Source: an uncultured Sphingomonadales bacterium (GTDB lineage: Bacteria; Pseudomonadota; Alphaproteobacteria; Sphingomonadales; Sphingomonadaceae). From it: a DNA stretch of 43,697 nt. The notes beneath the pieces are model-generated. The model saw only the letters and a program-made list of their open reading frames with translations, was not told the origin of the DNA and ran no database searches. Shown here in pieces: positions 34,043 through 42,590 of the stretch (position 1 is its first letter; every line of letters begins with the position of its first letter). The translations under genes were made by a program, and so were the position numbers. The stretch is from assembly GCA_903834285.1 (NCBI GenBank), contig CAILIO010000405.1, positions 1-43,697 of the forward strand. Reading direction: 5' to 3'.

Positions 34043-34399
34043 ATGCCGCAAGTCGTCATCCACGCCTATCTCGAGTTTGCCGATGAGGCCACGCGTGACG
34101 AGGCGGTGCGCCTGACCGCACCTATCCAGTGGAAATCCCGCACGGAGGAGCCGGGCTGCCTCGAATACTGCTTTGCCGCCGATCCTTGCGTGCCCCACCG
34201 GGTTACCGTGCACGAGCTGTGGGAAGACCACGCCTCGCTCGTCGCGCATTTCCAGCACAGCTACTATGCGCAGATGCGCGATGCGCTGGTCGGCCTTGGG
34301 CTGACGGCGACCTGGAACCGGATGTACGAGGTCAGCCGGGATGCTCCGGTCTACCGCGCGGACGGCGGAATGCGCACGGTGCTATTCGACGATCCGTGA
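34043..34399 (+). CDS. Antibiotic-biosynthesis monooxygenase (ABM) domain protein
   Basis: A 118-residue protein with the dimeric alpha/beta ferredoxin-like ABM fold. Characteristic elements are EPGCLEYCFAAD and VHELWEDHASLVAHFQHSYYAQM. YgiN-like members oxidise quinols, but many homologues have no known substrate. The ATG at 34043 has GGAGAG six bases upstream. It follows mtgA by 78 bases on the same strand. Confidence 0.85.
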   Translation: MPQVVIHAYLEFADEATRDEAVRLTAPIQWKSRTEEPGCLEYCFAADPCVPHRVTVHELWEDHASLVAHFQHSYYAQMRDALVGLGLTATWNRMYEVSRDAPVYRADGGMRTVLFDDP

Positions 34400-34403
34400 A
34401 CGA

Positions 34404-35189
34404 TCAAGCCGCTTCGGCGGCCGGTTCGCCCTGAACCGAGATCAGCCAGCGCGCGGTGCCTTCGAGACCGACCGCGGTGAGCAGGCCTGAAAAATAAGCG
34501 CCGGTATCGAGGCTGATGCGCAACGGGGAGATGTGCGGTGCCTCCAGAATCGTGTGGCCGTGGACGACCGCGAAATCGCGCGTTTCGGGCCCTTCGATAA
34601 ATTCGCCTCGGATCCAGCGCAGGTCTGAAATCTTCTGGTCTTCGAGCGGAATGCCCGGCCGCACGCCGGCATGGACGAAGACGTAGTCGCCGATCTGGAT
34701 GCGGTCTTCCATCGAGCGCATGAACTCCACATCCTCGGCGGGCACGACGTCGTTCATGATCACGCGCAGCTCCTCGAGCGTGGCGCGGTTGTAGACGTCG
34801 GGATCGATCGGATAGCTCAGCAGCGTTTCGCGCCCGCCATGGCGCAGGAAGTGGCGCAGCGTATCGTCACGCTCGAAGCTGCCAAGGAACATCTCCTCGT
34901 GGTTCCCGGCCAGAACGCGCACGCGGCGGCGCTTGGACCATTCGCGCGCCGTGGCGATCACGCCAGCGCTGTCCGGCCCGCGATCAACGAGATCGCCGAG
35001 CAGGATCACGGTCGTATCGGCAGGGGGGCGGCCGACCTCGTCCGCTTCGATCCGCGCGATCATCCGGCACAGCAGATCATAGCGGCCGTGAATATCGCCG
35101 ATCGCATAGACGCGCTGGCCCTCCGGCACCGCAGGAATCACCTCGGGCACGGAGCGGGGATCAAGAAGGGAGCGCAGAAGCTTAAGCAT
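34404..35189 (-). CDS. Calcineurin-like metallophosphatase (serine/threonine phosphatase family)
   Basis: A 261-residue phosphatase of the PPP-like bacterial group. The metal motifs are in order: GDIHGRYDLL, GDLVDRGPDS, AGNHEEMFLG, then VHAGVRPG and VVHGHTI. Relatives such as E. coli PrpA/PrpB and ApaH act on phosphoproteins or dinucleotides; this one is closer to the protein phosphatase type. The ATG at 35189 was chosen since it begins the conserved part; the longer frame lacks signals. It is convergent with the ABM gene. Confidence 0.88.
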   Translation of the reverse strand: MLKLLRSLLDPRSVPEVIPAVPEGQRVYAIGDIHGRYDLLCRMIARIEADEVGRPPADTTVILLGDLVDRGPDSAGVIATAREWSKRRRVRVLAGNHEEMFLGSFERDDTLRHFLRHGGRETLLSYPIDPDVYNRATLEELRVIMNDVVPAEDVEFMRSMEDRIQIGDYVFVHAGVRPGIPLEDQKISDLRWIRGEFIEGPETRDFAVVHGHTILEAPHISPLRISLDTGAYFSGLLTAVGLEGTARWLISVQGEPAAEAA

Positions 35190-35428
35190 CAATGACGGGC
35201 CTGACGAAAGATATATGAGCCTGAAAAATCGCAATACAAGGCGGCCGTCAAGCATGGTGCGGAATTGCAACAGAGCGTGGGAAAGCCGCGACCAGTCGTT
35301 AGCACACTCTTGTGCATCGCAACATGATTCGGCAACAAAACGTTACAGAACGAAGGCTGGCCGCGAAAATCGAGTCGCCACGTACTGTGCAGGTGGGACG
35401 ACGCAAACCCAATAATGAAGGATTTCCA

Positions 35429-36250
35429 ATGCGTACGTCCAGCAAGGCCCTTGTGGCCGCAACTTTTGCCGCCTTGAGCTTCGCCGCTGCTGCACCCGCG
35501 TTTGCCGACGAAGCCGCCCCGCCCAGCGATATCACCGTGACCGGTGCGGCGACGATTGCCAGCCAGTACCGGTTCCGCGGCGTCGCCCAGTCGGACAACA
35601 AGCCGGTCGTGCAGGGCACCATCACGATCGCGCACAAGTCCGGCTTCTACGTTTCGACCTGGGCTTCGAGCGCTTCGGCCGGCAACAGCCCGATCAACAT
35701 CGGCGGCACCGAGATCGACGTCTACGGTGGTTACACCCACGGCATCGGCACCACCGGCCTGACCATCGACGCAGGCCTCTACGGCTACATCTATCCGGGC
35801 GCGACGACGGGCAACTACTGGGAAGTCTACGGCTCGCTCGCCAAGACGCTGGGCCCGGTATCGGCCAAGGTCGGCGCGAACTTTGCGCCCGCGCAGAAGG
35901 TGTTCAACTACAACTTCACCTCGACTCATCGCGGCAATCTCTATGTTTACGGCGAGCTGAGCGGGGCGATCCCGGGCACGCCGCTGAGCATCCATACGCA
36001 CCTCGCGCATACCGGCGGCGGGTTCGACCTGCCGAAGGCCTACTTCGATTACAACGTCGGGATTACCGCGAAGTATAAGAACCTTGCGTTCGACGCCTCA
36101 GTCGTCGGCACCAATATGACCCGCAGCGATTTCGCCGCCAGCACCCTCTGCAGCGGCGCGGGCTCGTCCTCGGCGGTCGATGTGTGCTCGAACTCGTTCT
36201 ATCGCACGACCAAGCCTGTCGGCGTGTTTTCGGTTACCGCCTCGTTCTGA
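35429..36250 (+). CDS. TorF-family putative porin
   Basis: A 273-residue outer-membrane protein with a clean signal peptide (cut after APAFA, about residue 27). The N-terminal mature region SQYRFRGVAQSDNKPVVQGTI is the hallmark of the TorF (TIGR02001) family. It ends in Phe (VTASF). The role is probably a channel; the substrate is unknown. GAAGGA lies six bases upstream of the ATG. The 239-base region before it, shared with the divergent phosphatase gene, shows no feature I can name. Confidence 0.9.
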   Translation: MRTSSKALVAATFAALSFAAAAPAFADEAAPPSDITVTGAATIASQYRFRGVAQSDNKPVVQGTITIAHKSGFYVSTWASSASAGNSPINIGGTEIDVYGGYTHGIGTTGLTIDAGLYGYIYPGATTGNYWEVYGSLAKTLGPVSAKVGANFAPAQKVFNYNFTSTHRGNLYVYGELSGAIPGTPLSIHTHLAHTGGGFDLPKAYFDYNVGITAKYKNLAFDASVVGTNMTRSDFAASTLCSGAGSSSAVDVCSNSFYRTTKPVGVFSVTASF

Positions 36251-36272
36251 GCGGCGCTGATTGCAGGGGGAT

Positions 36273-36306
36273 GGGGCGCGCTGCACATGCGGCGCGCCTC
36301 TTTCTT
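36273..36306. terminator. Terminator between TorF and SIMPL genes
   Basis: A 10-base stem, GGCGCGCTGC with GCGGCGCGCC (one G-T pair), closes the ACAT loop, followed by TCTTTCTT. It serves the TorF gene and may also end the convergent SIMPL transcript. Confidence 0.75.
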
Positions 36307-36314
36307 GTCGGGTT

Positions 36315-37094
36315 TCAGCGCAAGTAGAAATCGATCGTGGTGACGACGCGGACCTTCTTGAACGGCGTGTCCGAAACGCCCCAACCGCCGCCCGAATCGC
36401 CATCGCGCGCGGTGACTTCGAAGTAGCCCTGCGTCGCGCTCTTGATCCCGCCGACGCCGGTGCCGCTGTCTTGCGCAAACTGTTCGGCTGAGCGGCGTGC
36501 GTCCTTGGTCGCGGCGGCGACCATCGCGGGCTTGATCTTGTCGAGCCCGGTGAAAGTATAGGCCATCCCCGAGCCTTCCTCGAGCATCACGCCCCGGCGA
36601 ACGAGATCGAACTGGCGGCGCACGGCATCCTGCGCGCGTTTGATATCGGTGGTGCGCAGCGCCATGCGCTGGCGGACGGTGAAATGCGTCACGCCGTTAT
36701 CGGTGCTGGTGCTGACATTGACGCCGGTCGGCTGGAGCGCTTCGGCCGGGAAGCCGAGCCCGGCGAAGAAGGCGCGAATTTCCTGACTGTCGTGATCGAC
36801 GCTGGCCTGCGCGCTGCCCATGTCCGCCGCCGTGGCGGAATAGGCAATGGTCCAGGTGGCCAGATCGGCGGTGACCTCGCGCTCGGCAAGGCCGCGCACG
36901 GTGACGGCGCGGTCCGCCTCGCGGCTGCGCCTCAGGCCGTCGCCCAGCAGATAGCCGCCGACGACCATGCCGATCGCAAGCACCCCGGCGGCGGCGAGCA
37001 GGGGGCCTCCAGGTCCTCTCAGCCAGCCCGATGGGGCGCTGCGGGCAATTAAGGATTGGGAATCGGCGTCGGGCTCACTATCGATGGCGGTCAC
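36315..37094 (-). CDS. SIMPL-domain protein, membrane anchored
   Basis: A 259-residue protein with one N-terminal membrane segment (about residues 28-52, AAAGVLAIGMVVGGYLLG) and a large periplasmic SIMPL (DUF541) domain. The start of the domain, VRGLAEREVTADLATW, and the C-terminal TPFKKVRVVTTIDFYL are typical. The family includes E. coli YggE, linked to oxidative stress tolerance; its biochemical action is not known. The GTG at 37094 was chosen: GGGAGA is eight bases upstream, whereas the longer frame to 37172 is unsupported. Confidence 0.87.
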   Translation of the reverse strand: MTAIDSEPDADSQSLIARSAPSGWLRGPGGPLLAAAGVLAIGMVVGGYLLGDGLRRSREADRAVTVRGLAEREVTADLATWTIAYSATAADMGSAQASVDHDSQEIRAFFAGLGFPAEALQPTGVNVSTSTDNGVTHFTVRQRMALRTTDIKRAQDAVRRQFDLVRRGVMLEEGSGMAYTFTGLDKIKPAMVAAATKDARRSAEQFAQDSGTGVGGIKSATQGYFEVTARDGDSGGGWGVSDTPFKKVRVVTTIDFYLR

Positions 37095-37186
37095 GGTATG
37101 ATCTCCCTGCCGGGCTTGTCGCCCTGCGGCGAACTGTGCAATTTCGTCGATGAACCGAGTTTGAATAGCCAAAGGAGCTGCGGCCT

Positions 37187-37624
37187 GTGACCAAGTTTCT
37201 CCACGCGATGATCCGCGTGACCGATCCCGAGGCGACGATCGCCTTCTTCGCGCTGTTCGGGGTGACCGAAGTCCGCCGCTTTTCGAGCGAGAAGGGCCGC
37301 TTCACGCTGATTTTCCTCGCGGCCCCCGGCGAAGAGGGCATCGCGGAAGTCGAGCTGACCTACAACTGGCCGCCCGAGGATGGCAGCCCGGGCGAAGTCT
37401 ACACCGGCGGGCGCAACTTCGGCCATCTCGCCTACCGGGTGAGCGATATCTACGAGACGTGCGCGAAGATCATGGCGGCAGGCCACATCGTTCATCGCCC
37501 CCCGCGCGACGGGCACATGGCCTTCGTGAAGAGCCCGGACGGCATCTCGATCGAGCTCCTGCAGGACGGCCATCTCGAGCCGGCCGAGCCCTGGGTGAGC
37601 ATGGAGAACACCGGCACCTGGTGA
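37187..37624 (+). CDS. gloA: Lactoylglutathione lyase (glyoxalase I)
   Basis: A 145-residue VOC-fold metalloenzyme that converts the methylglyoxal-glutathione adduct to S-lactoylglutathione. The metal ligands match the E. coli pattern: His6, Glu56 (EVELTYN), His80 (NFGHLAYRV) and Glu123 (SIELLQ). The start is GTG with AAAGGAG nine bases upstream. It is divergent from the SIMPL gene. The short, nickel-type form is suggested by length but not proven. Confidence 0.94.
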   Translation: MTKFLHAMIRVTDPEATIAFFALFGVTEVRRFSSEKGRFTLIFLAAPGEEGIAEVELTYNWPPEDGSPGEVYTGGRNFGHLAYRVSDIYETCAKIMAAGHIVHRPPRDGHMAFVKSPDGISIELLQDGHLEPAEPWVSMENTGTW

Positions 37625-37644
37625 GGGCCGTTTCCTTCTCTCAA

Positions 37645-37668
37645 CCCTCTCCCCTGACGGGGAGAGGG
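37645..37668. terminator. Hairpin between convergent gloA and RND genes
   Basis: CCCTCTCCCC pairs perfectly with GGGGAGAGGG around a TGAC loop. It lies between convergent stops and lacks a T-run. The same type of palindrome is common as a dispersed element. Confidence 0.55.
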
Positions 37669-37670
37669 CG

Positions 37671-40600
37671 TTAGACTTCAGCGCGCCCGCGCCGCACCAT
37701 CCACAGCGCGTAGAGCGCGGGCAGGAAGAACAGCGTGAGCGCGGTGCCAACGAGGGTGCCGCCGATCAGCACCACCGCAAGCGGGCCCCAGAAGCTCGAT
37801 AGCGTGAGCGGGAGGAAGGCGAGCACGGCGGCGAGCGCAGTGAGCAGCACGGGGCGTGCGCGGCGCACGGTCGCCTCGATCACGGCGTCCTCCAGCCCCA
37901 GCCCCCGGGCGCGTTCGGAATCGATCTGGTCGACGAGGATCAGCGTGTTGCGCATGAGGATGCCGGCAAGCCCGATGAGGCCAAGGATCGCGTTGAAGCC
38001 GAACGGGAAACCGGTGATCAAGAGCGAGGGGATTGCGCCGAGGAGGCCCAATGGCGCGGTCGCAAAGACAAGGCCGGTCATCCGGAACGAGCGGGTCTGC
38101 AGGATGAGCACGAGCAGCATGAGCCCGATCATGATGGGGAACAGCGGGGCAAGCGCGCTGTTGGCCTTGCCCGCTTCCTCGACCGAGCCGGCCGTGACGA
38201 TGGCATAGCCGGCGGGCAGCTTGTCGATCACGCCTTGCAGTTTGGGGAGGATCGCGCCGGTCACGTCGGCGGGCTGGATGCCCTTGGTGATATCGGCGCG
38301 CACGGTCATCGTCGGCACACGGTTGCGGCGCACGAGCAGCGGGTCCTCGCTCGACGGCGCGATCTTGGCGACTTGCGCGAGGGAGACACCGCCCCCGTTC
38401 GCGGTGCCGATGACCAGGCTGCCAATATCACCCAGCGCATGGCGTTCGGCGCTGGGGGTGCGCACGACGACATCGGTGGTGCGGTCCCCATAGCGCGCCT
38501 GTGCCACCGTGGTGCCCGAGATCAGCGCAGAGACCTGCCGTGCGACGCTGGCGGGATCGAGACCGAGCAGGCACAGGCGGTCGTTGTCGAACAAGAGCGT
38601 GACGGCGGGGCTGCGGTCGCCCCAATCGGTGTTGACGGCGACCGTATTAGGGTTGGCGCGGACCACTTCTGTGACCTGGGCGGAGATCCGGCGCAGCTCA
38701 TCCGGATCCGGCCCGGTGACGCGGAAGGCCACGGGGTAGGGCACGGGAGGGCCGAACAGCAGACTGAGCGCGCGGACGCGGGCGCCGGGATAGCGGCCTT
38801 CGGCGGCAAGCTTCTGGACCGCGAGGCGCAGCCGGTCGCGTGCGGCGGGGCTGTGGGTCAGCACAATGAGCTTGGCGAAGGAGGGATCGGCAGGTTCGGG
38901 ATTGAGCGAGAGAAAGAAGCGCGGGGCGCCGCCGCCGAGGTAGCTGTTGACGAAGCGGATTTCGGACTTGAGCTCGGGCCGGGTGAGCAGATCATGCTCG
39001 ATCTTCTCGACGACACCGCGCGTGGCGACGAGGCTGGAGCCGTGGGGGTTGTAGACCTCGATCAGGAGCTCTGGCCGGTCCGAGACGGGGAAGAACTGCT
39101 TGGGGATCGCGACGGCGAGAAGCACGCCGGCCAGCACCATGGCGAGGACAACGCCGACGGTGAGGCGGCCGCGCTGCGCCACGCTGCGGGTGATCCATGT
39201 GCGCAGCTGCTTGTAGCGGGGGGTGGCGTAGATCGCGTCGTGCCCGCCCGCCACCGGCTTGATATCGGGCAGCAGCTTCACGCCGAGATAGGGGGTGAAA
39301 TAGACCGCGACGATCCACGAAACGAGGAGCGCGAAGCCCACGATCCAGAAGATGTTGCCGGCATATTCGCCCGCCGTGGATCGCGCAAAGCCGACCGGGA
39401 GGAAGCCGACGATGGTGACCAAGGTGCCCGCGAGCATCGGCCCGGCCGTCGCGCCCCAAGCAAAGGTCGCGGCCTCGATTCGGCTCATCCCTTCTTCCAG
39501 CTTCACCACCATCATCTCGATGGCGATGATCGCATCATCGACCAGGAGGCCGAGGCTGAGGATCAGCGCCCCCAAGGTAATGCGATCGAACTGGCGACCG
39601 GTCATCAGCATGATCACGAAGACCGCAGCGAGCGTGAGCGGGACCGAGAGCGCGACGACGATGCCCACGCGCCAGCCGAGCGCGATAAGGCTGACGACCA
39701 TGACCACGCTCAGCGCCACCGCGAACTTGAGCATGAATTCGCCATAGGCTTCGCTGATGTTGGCGGCCTGATCAGCGACTTCGGCAACGGTGATGCCGAG
39801 GGGCAGCCCGGCGCGCACTTCGGCAAGCTTGCTGTTCAGCGCATTGCCAAGCGCGAGGCCGTTGTAATTCTCGCGCATGATGACGCCGAGCATGACGGCT
39901 TCGCTGCCCTGATGGCGCACCTGATAGCTGGGCGGGTCTTCGTAGCCGCGGCTGACCTCGGCAATGTCGCCCAGCCGCACTACGCGCCCGCCTGCCGCGA
40001 TCGGCGTTGCGCGCACGGCATCGAGATCGTCGAAGGCGCCGGTGACGCGCACCGGAACGAGGCGCGAGGAGGTTTCGAACTGGGCGGCGGGCTGGATGAG
40101 GTTCTGGCTCGCAAGCGCGCCGAGCACGGCATCGGCGCCCAGCCCCAGCGTGGCGAGCTTGCGGTTGGACAGCTCGACATAGATGCGCGGCCGCTGCTCG
40201 CCGATGAGGACGACCTTCTTGACACCCTCGACCCTCTGGAGCTCGCTGCGGATCGCCTCGGTTCGCTCGATCAGCGCGCGGTGTGGGAGGCCCTTGGCCT
40301 GCACCGCGATGAGCGAGAAGTAGACTTCGGAATACTCGTCGTTGACGATCGGTCCGATGACGCCGCGGGGCAGATTGATCGCCTCGTCGCTCATCTTCTT
40401 GCGCGCCTGATAGAGCAGTTCGGGCACGTCCTTGGGTGGGGTCTTGTCGCCGAACACGACGGTCAGCGTGACGAGGCCGGGGCGTGCCTGGGTCTCGATA
40501 CGGTCGGAATAGGGCAGCTCCTGGATGCGCTTCTCGAGCCGGTCGGCGACCTGATCCTGCATCTCGCGTGCTGTGGCGCCGGGCCAGGCGGCGGTGACGG

Positions 40601-40745
40601 TGAGCACCTTGAGCGTGAAGCTGGGGTCTTCGGCGCGGCCGAGCTGGAAGAACGCGAAGCACCCCGCAGCGATGGCGGCGAGGAGGAGGAACAGCGTGAC
40701 CGATGGTTCCTTGACCGCGATCGCGGAGAGATTGGGGCCCTTCAC
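37671..40745 (-). CDS. RND efflux transporter, inner-membrane permease
   Basis: A 1024-residue RND pump of the AcrB-like fold. Twelve membrane segments and two large periplasmic loops are evident. The proton-relay pair of TM4 is in SLGLLVDDAIIAIE. In TM10 the Lys of AcrB is replaced by Arg (GILMRNTLILVDQ), a pattern of one RND subgroup. It probably expels drugs or other small molecules together with the adaptor and outer-membrane factor. The start is GTG at 40745, overlapping the adaptor stop by four bases (GTGA), so the two are translationally coupled. Confidence 0.93.
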   Translation of the reverse strand: MKGPNLSAIAVKEPSVTLFLLLAAIAAGCFAFFQLGRAEDPSFTLKVLTVTAAWPGATAREMQDQVADRLEKRIQELPYSDRIETQARPGLVTLTVVFGDKTPPKDVPELLYQARKKMSDEAINLPRGVIGPIVNDEYSEVYFSLIAVQAKGLPHRALIERTEAIRSELQRVEGVKKVVLIGEQRPRIYVELSNRKLATLGLGADAVLGALASQNLIQPAAQFETSSRLVPVRVTGAFDDLDAVRATPIAAGGRVVRLGDIAEVSRGYEDPPSYQVRHQGSEAVMLGVIMRENYNGLALGNALNSKLAEVRAGLPLGITVAEVADQAANISEAYGEFMLKFAVALSVVMVVSLIALGWRVGIVVALSVPLTLAAVFVIMLMTGRQFDRITLGALILSLGLLVDDAIIAIEMMVVKLEEGMSRIEAATFAWGATAGPMLAGTLVTIVGFLPVGFARSTAGEYAGNIFWIVGFALLVSWIVAVYFTPYLGVKLLPDIKPVAGGHDAIYATPRYKQLRTWITRSVAQRGRLTVGVVLAMVLAGVLLAVAIPKQFFPVSDRPELLIEVYNPHGSSLVATRGVVEKIEHDLLTRPELKSEIRFVNSYLGGGAPRFFLSLNPEPADPSFAKLIVLTHSPAARDRLRLAVQKLAAEGRYPGARVRALSLLFGPPVPYPVAFRVTGPDPDELRRISAQVTEVVRANPNTVAVNTDWGDRSPAVTLLFDNDRLCLLGLDPASVARQVSALISGTTVAQARYGDRTTDVVVRTPSAERHALGDIGSLVIGTANGGGVSLAQVAKIAPSSEDPLLVRRNRVPTMTVRADITKGIQPADVTGAILPKLQGVIDKLPAGYAIVTAGSVEEAGKANSALAPLFPIMIGLMLLVLILQTRSFRMTGLVFATAPLGLLGAIPSLLITGFPFGFNAILGLIGLAGILMRNTLILVDQIDSERARGLGLEDAVIEATVRRARPVLLTALAAVLAFLPLTLSSFWGPLAVVLIGGTLVGTALTLFFLPALYALWMVRRGRAEV

Positions 40746-41824
40746 CGATTGGCGCTTTCAGCTGAGCGGACCTTCTGGCCCGCATGGAGCAACTGGCCGC
40801 CGAGCGCGACGACGCGGGCGCCGGGCGGAAGGGCCGAGGCCGGGAGGAAGGCTTCCTCTTCGGTGAGGCGGAGCGCGCGGGCGGCCTGGAAGCGGACGCT
40901 GCGGTCAGGCTGGATCACCCAGACGCCTTGCCCCGTGCCGAGATCGACCAGCGCGCCCAGCGGCACGCGGGTGGTGCCGGATGCTGCGCCGGGCAGGCGG
41001 ACGGTGACGGTCGCGCCGAGCGGGGCGTCATCAGGTGCGCCTGAAAGCACGTAGCGCGCGGCGTAGGTCCGGGTCAGCGGATCGGCGGCCCCGGCAACTT
41101 CGCGCAAGGTGGCGGCGACGGGCGCAGAGCGGCCATAGACAGTGGCCTGTGCCGACTTGGGCAAGCTGGTGAGCGCGGTTTCGGGCACGGCGACAAGCGC
41201 CTCGCGCGCGCCGCTGCGGGCGAGGCGCAGGACGGGGGTACCGGCGCCGACGACCTGCCCCGCTTCGGCAAGGACCTCGGTGACGACGCCATCGGCATCG
41301 GCGACGAGCATGGCATAGCCGCGCTCGTTGGCGGCATTGGCCGCGACGGCGCGCGCGGCAGAGAGCGTGGCGGCGGCGGCATCGCGCGCGGCGCGGGCGC
41401 CGTCATACGTGGAGGGTGAGATGGCGCCGGTCGCGACGAGCGGGCGGAGGCGCGCCTCGTCTGCCGCGGTGCGCGTGGCGTCAGCTTCGGCGGCGCGGAC
41501 CTTGTCGGCGGCGGCGGAAGCAGCGAGGCCGAGGTCACGCGCATCGAGCCGGAACAGCGGCTGCCCGGCGCGGACATGGGCGCCGGCATTGACCAGGCGG
41601 GCCATGATCTTGCCGGGGACGCGGAAGGCGAGCGTGCTTTCGGTGCGGGCGTGCACGGTGCCGGTATAGGCATCGCCGGAGTTTGCGCCTTCACCCTGTG
41701 CCTGCGCGGTGATGACCAGCGGCTCGGCGGGCAGGTCAGATGCGGTGCCTGAGCAGCCGGCGAGGAACGCGTTGCCGGCGAGCGCGGCGACAAGCGGGAA
41801 ACGGGATCTGGCGCGGCGTTGCAT
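40742..41824 (-). CDS. RND efflux periplasmic adaptor (membrane fusion protein)
   Basis: A 360-residue adaptor linking the RND pump to the outer-membrane factor. A lipobox LAGC (about residue 24) marks it as a lipoprotein. The lipoyl halves are GKIMARLVNAGAHVRAGQPLFRLD and ADADGVVTEVLAEAGQVVGAG (shortened), separated by an Ala-rich helical hairpin. The beta-barrel part follows. The gene is transcribed with the permease. TATAGA (minus strand, about 45 bases upstream) could be its -10 box. Confidence 0.92.
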   Translation of the reverse strand: MQRRARSRFPLVAALAGNAFLAGCSGTASDLPAEPLVITAQAQGEGANSGDAYTGTVHARTESTLAFRVPGKIMARLVNAGAHVRAGQPLFRLDARDLGLAASAAADKVRAAEADATRTAADEARLRPLVATGAISPSTYDGARAARDAAAATLSAARAVAANAANERGYAMLVADADGVVTEVLAEAGQVVGAGTPVLRLARSGAREALVAVPETALTSLPKSAQATVYGRSAPVAATLREVAGAADPLTRTYAARYVLSGAPDDAPLGATVTVRLPGAASGTTRVPLGALVDLGTGQGVWVIQPDRSVRFQAARALRLTEEEAFLPASALPPGARVVALGGQLLHAGQKVRSAESANR

Positions 41825-41890
41825 GTGAGCCTCCGAGCCCCTGAGGGCACTTTCGACTCATCTATAATCGTGGCCAGCGTTTCAGAAAAG

Positions 41891-41914
41891 ATGAAAAATA
41901 ATTTCCGCTTTCAT
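41891..41914. promoter_or_regulatory. ATGAAA-N12-TTTCAT, possible TetR-type operator at adaptor promoter
   Basis: Two inverted ATGAAA/TTTCAT half-sites lie upstream of the adaptor gene, the second overlapping the TetR stop codon. The same hexamer occurs in the palindrome at the regulator's own start, so one regulator could act on both promoters. Confidence 0.35.
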
Positions 41915-42543
41915 TTTTTTATTTTGAGCGCCTCAAGCACGAGGCGCGTGATCCCGGCCGTTTCGCTTTCGAGCTCGGCGACGCCGAAGGTATCGAGCAT
42001 GACCGGGTGCCAGACCTTGGCCATTGCGGTGAAAGTGGCAGCCGAGGTTTCCTCGAGCGGGAGATCGGCGCGCATCACGCCCTGACGCTGGCCTTCGGCG
42101 ATGACATGTCGGATGAGGCCGCGCAGCGTATCCATGAACTGCTGCACCGGGGGCCAATTGCCGCGCGTGGCGGCAAGACAAAGATCGCTCGAGCGCCCGG
42201 CCTTGAAGAGGAGGTCGCGCATTTTCAATGCAATATCCATGCAAAGAAGTTCAAAGGTGCGGATCGGATCGACCGAGGCACCGCGCGCGACACGCCATGC
42301 CGCATCTTCCACGCCGGTCAGCGCGCGGCTTGTCACCGCTTCGTCGATCGCCTGCCGATTGGCGAAGCTGCGATAGAGATTGGCGGGCGACATGCCAAGC
42401 GCGCGGGCGACGTCGGTCACCGTCACTTTCTCGAACCCCAGCGCGTCATAGAGGCGTTCGGCAGCGTCGAGGATCTCATCCCGCCGGTCCACGCTCGGCC
42501 GGCCTGCCTTTCGCTTTTCTGAAATGGCTGGGTTGATTTTCAT
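41911..42543 (-). CDS. TetR-family transcriptional regulator
   Basis: A 210-residue repressor-type regulator. The N-terminal HTH is RDEILDAAERLYDALGFEKVTVTDVARALGMSPANLYRSF (shortened) at about residues 20-60. A helical ligand-binding domain follows. It lies between the RND adaptor-permease genes and the divergent outer-membrane factor gene, so it very likely controls all three. The ATG at 42543 or the one at 42552 may be used; no clear ribosome-binding site decides this. The local sequence around the start is AT-rich. Confidence 0.9.
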   Translation of the reverse strand: MKINPAISEKRKAGRPSVDRRDEILDAAERLYDALGFEKVTVTDVARALGMSPANLYRSFANRQAIDEAVTSRALTGVEDAAWRVARGASVDPIRTFELLCMDIALKMRDLLFKAGRSSDLCLAATRGNWPPVQQFMDTLRGLIRHVIAEGQRQGVMRADLPLEETSAATFTAMAKVWHPVMLDTFGVAELESETAGITRLVLEALKIKK

Positions 42544-42566
42544 GAAAAACAATATAATCTTTCATC
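42537..42566. promoter_or_regulatory. Palindrome TTTTCATGAAAA and repeated TTTCAT, possible operator
   Basis: A perfect 12-base palindrome (42537-42548) covers the TetR start codon, and a further TTTCAT lies at about 42560-42566. They fall between the divergent TetR and outer-membrane factor genes, where a shared operator is expected. TATAAT at 42551-42557 (AATATAATCT) may be the -10 box of the rightward promoter. Confidence 0.4.
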
Positions 42567-42590
42567 ATTCATTGGTCAAGGATTCTTCCC

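Noticed and set aside
38235..41054. A 939-residue open frame on the plus strand opposite the RND permease
   Set aside because: It mirrors the highly biased codons of the RND and adaptor genes; composition is Asp/Gly/Arg-rich with no domain and no start signal.
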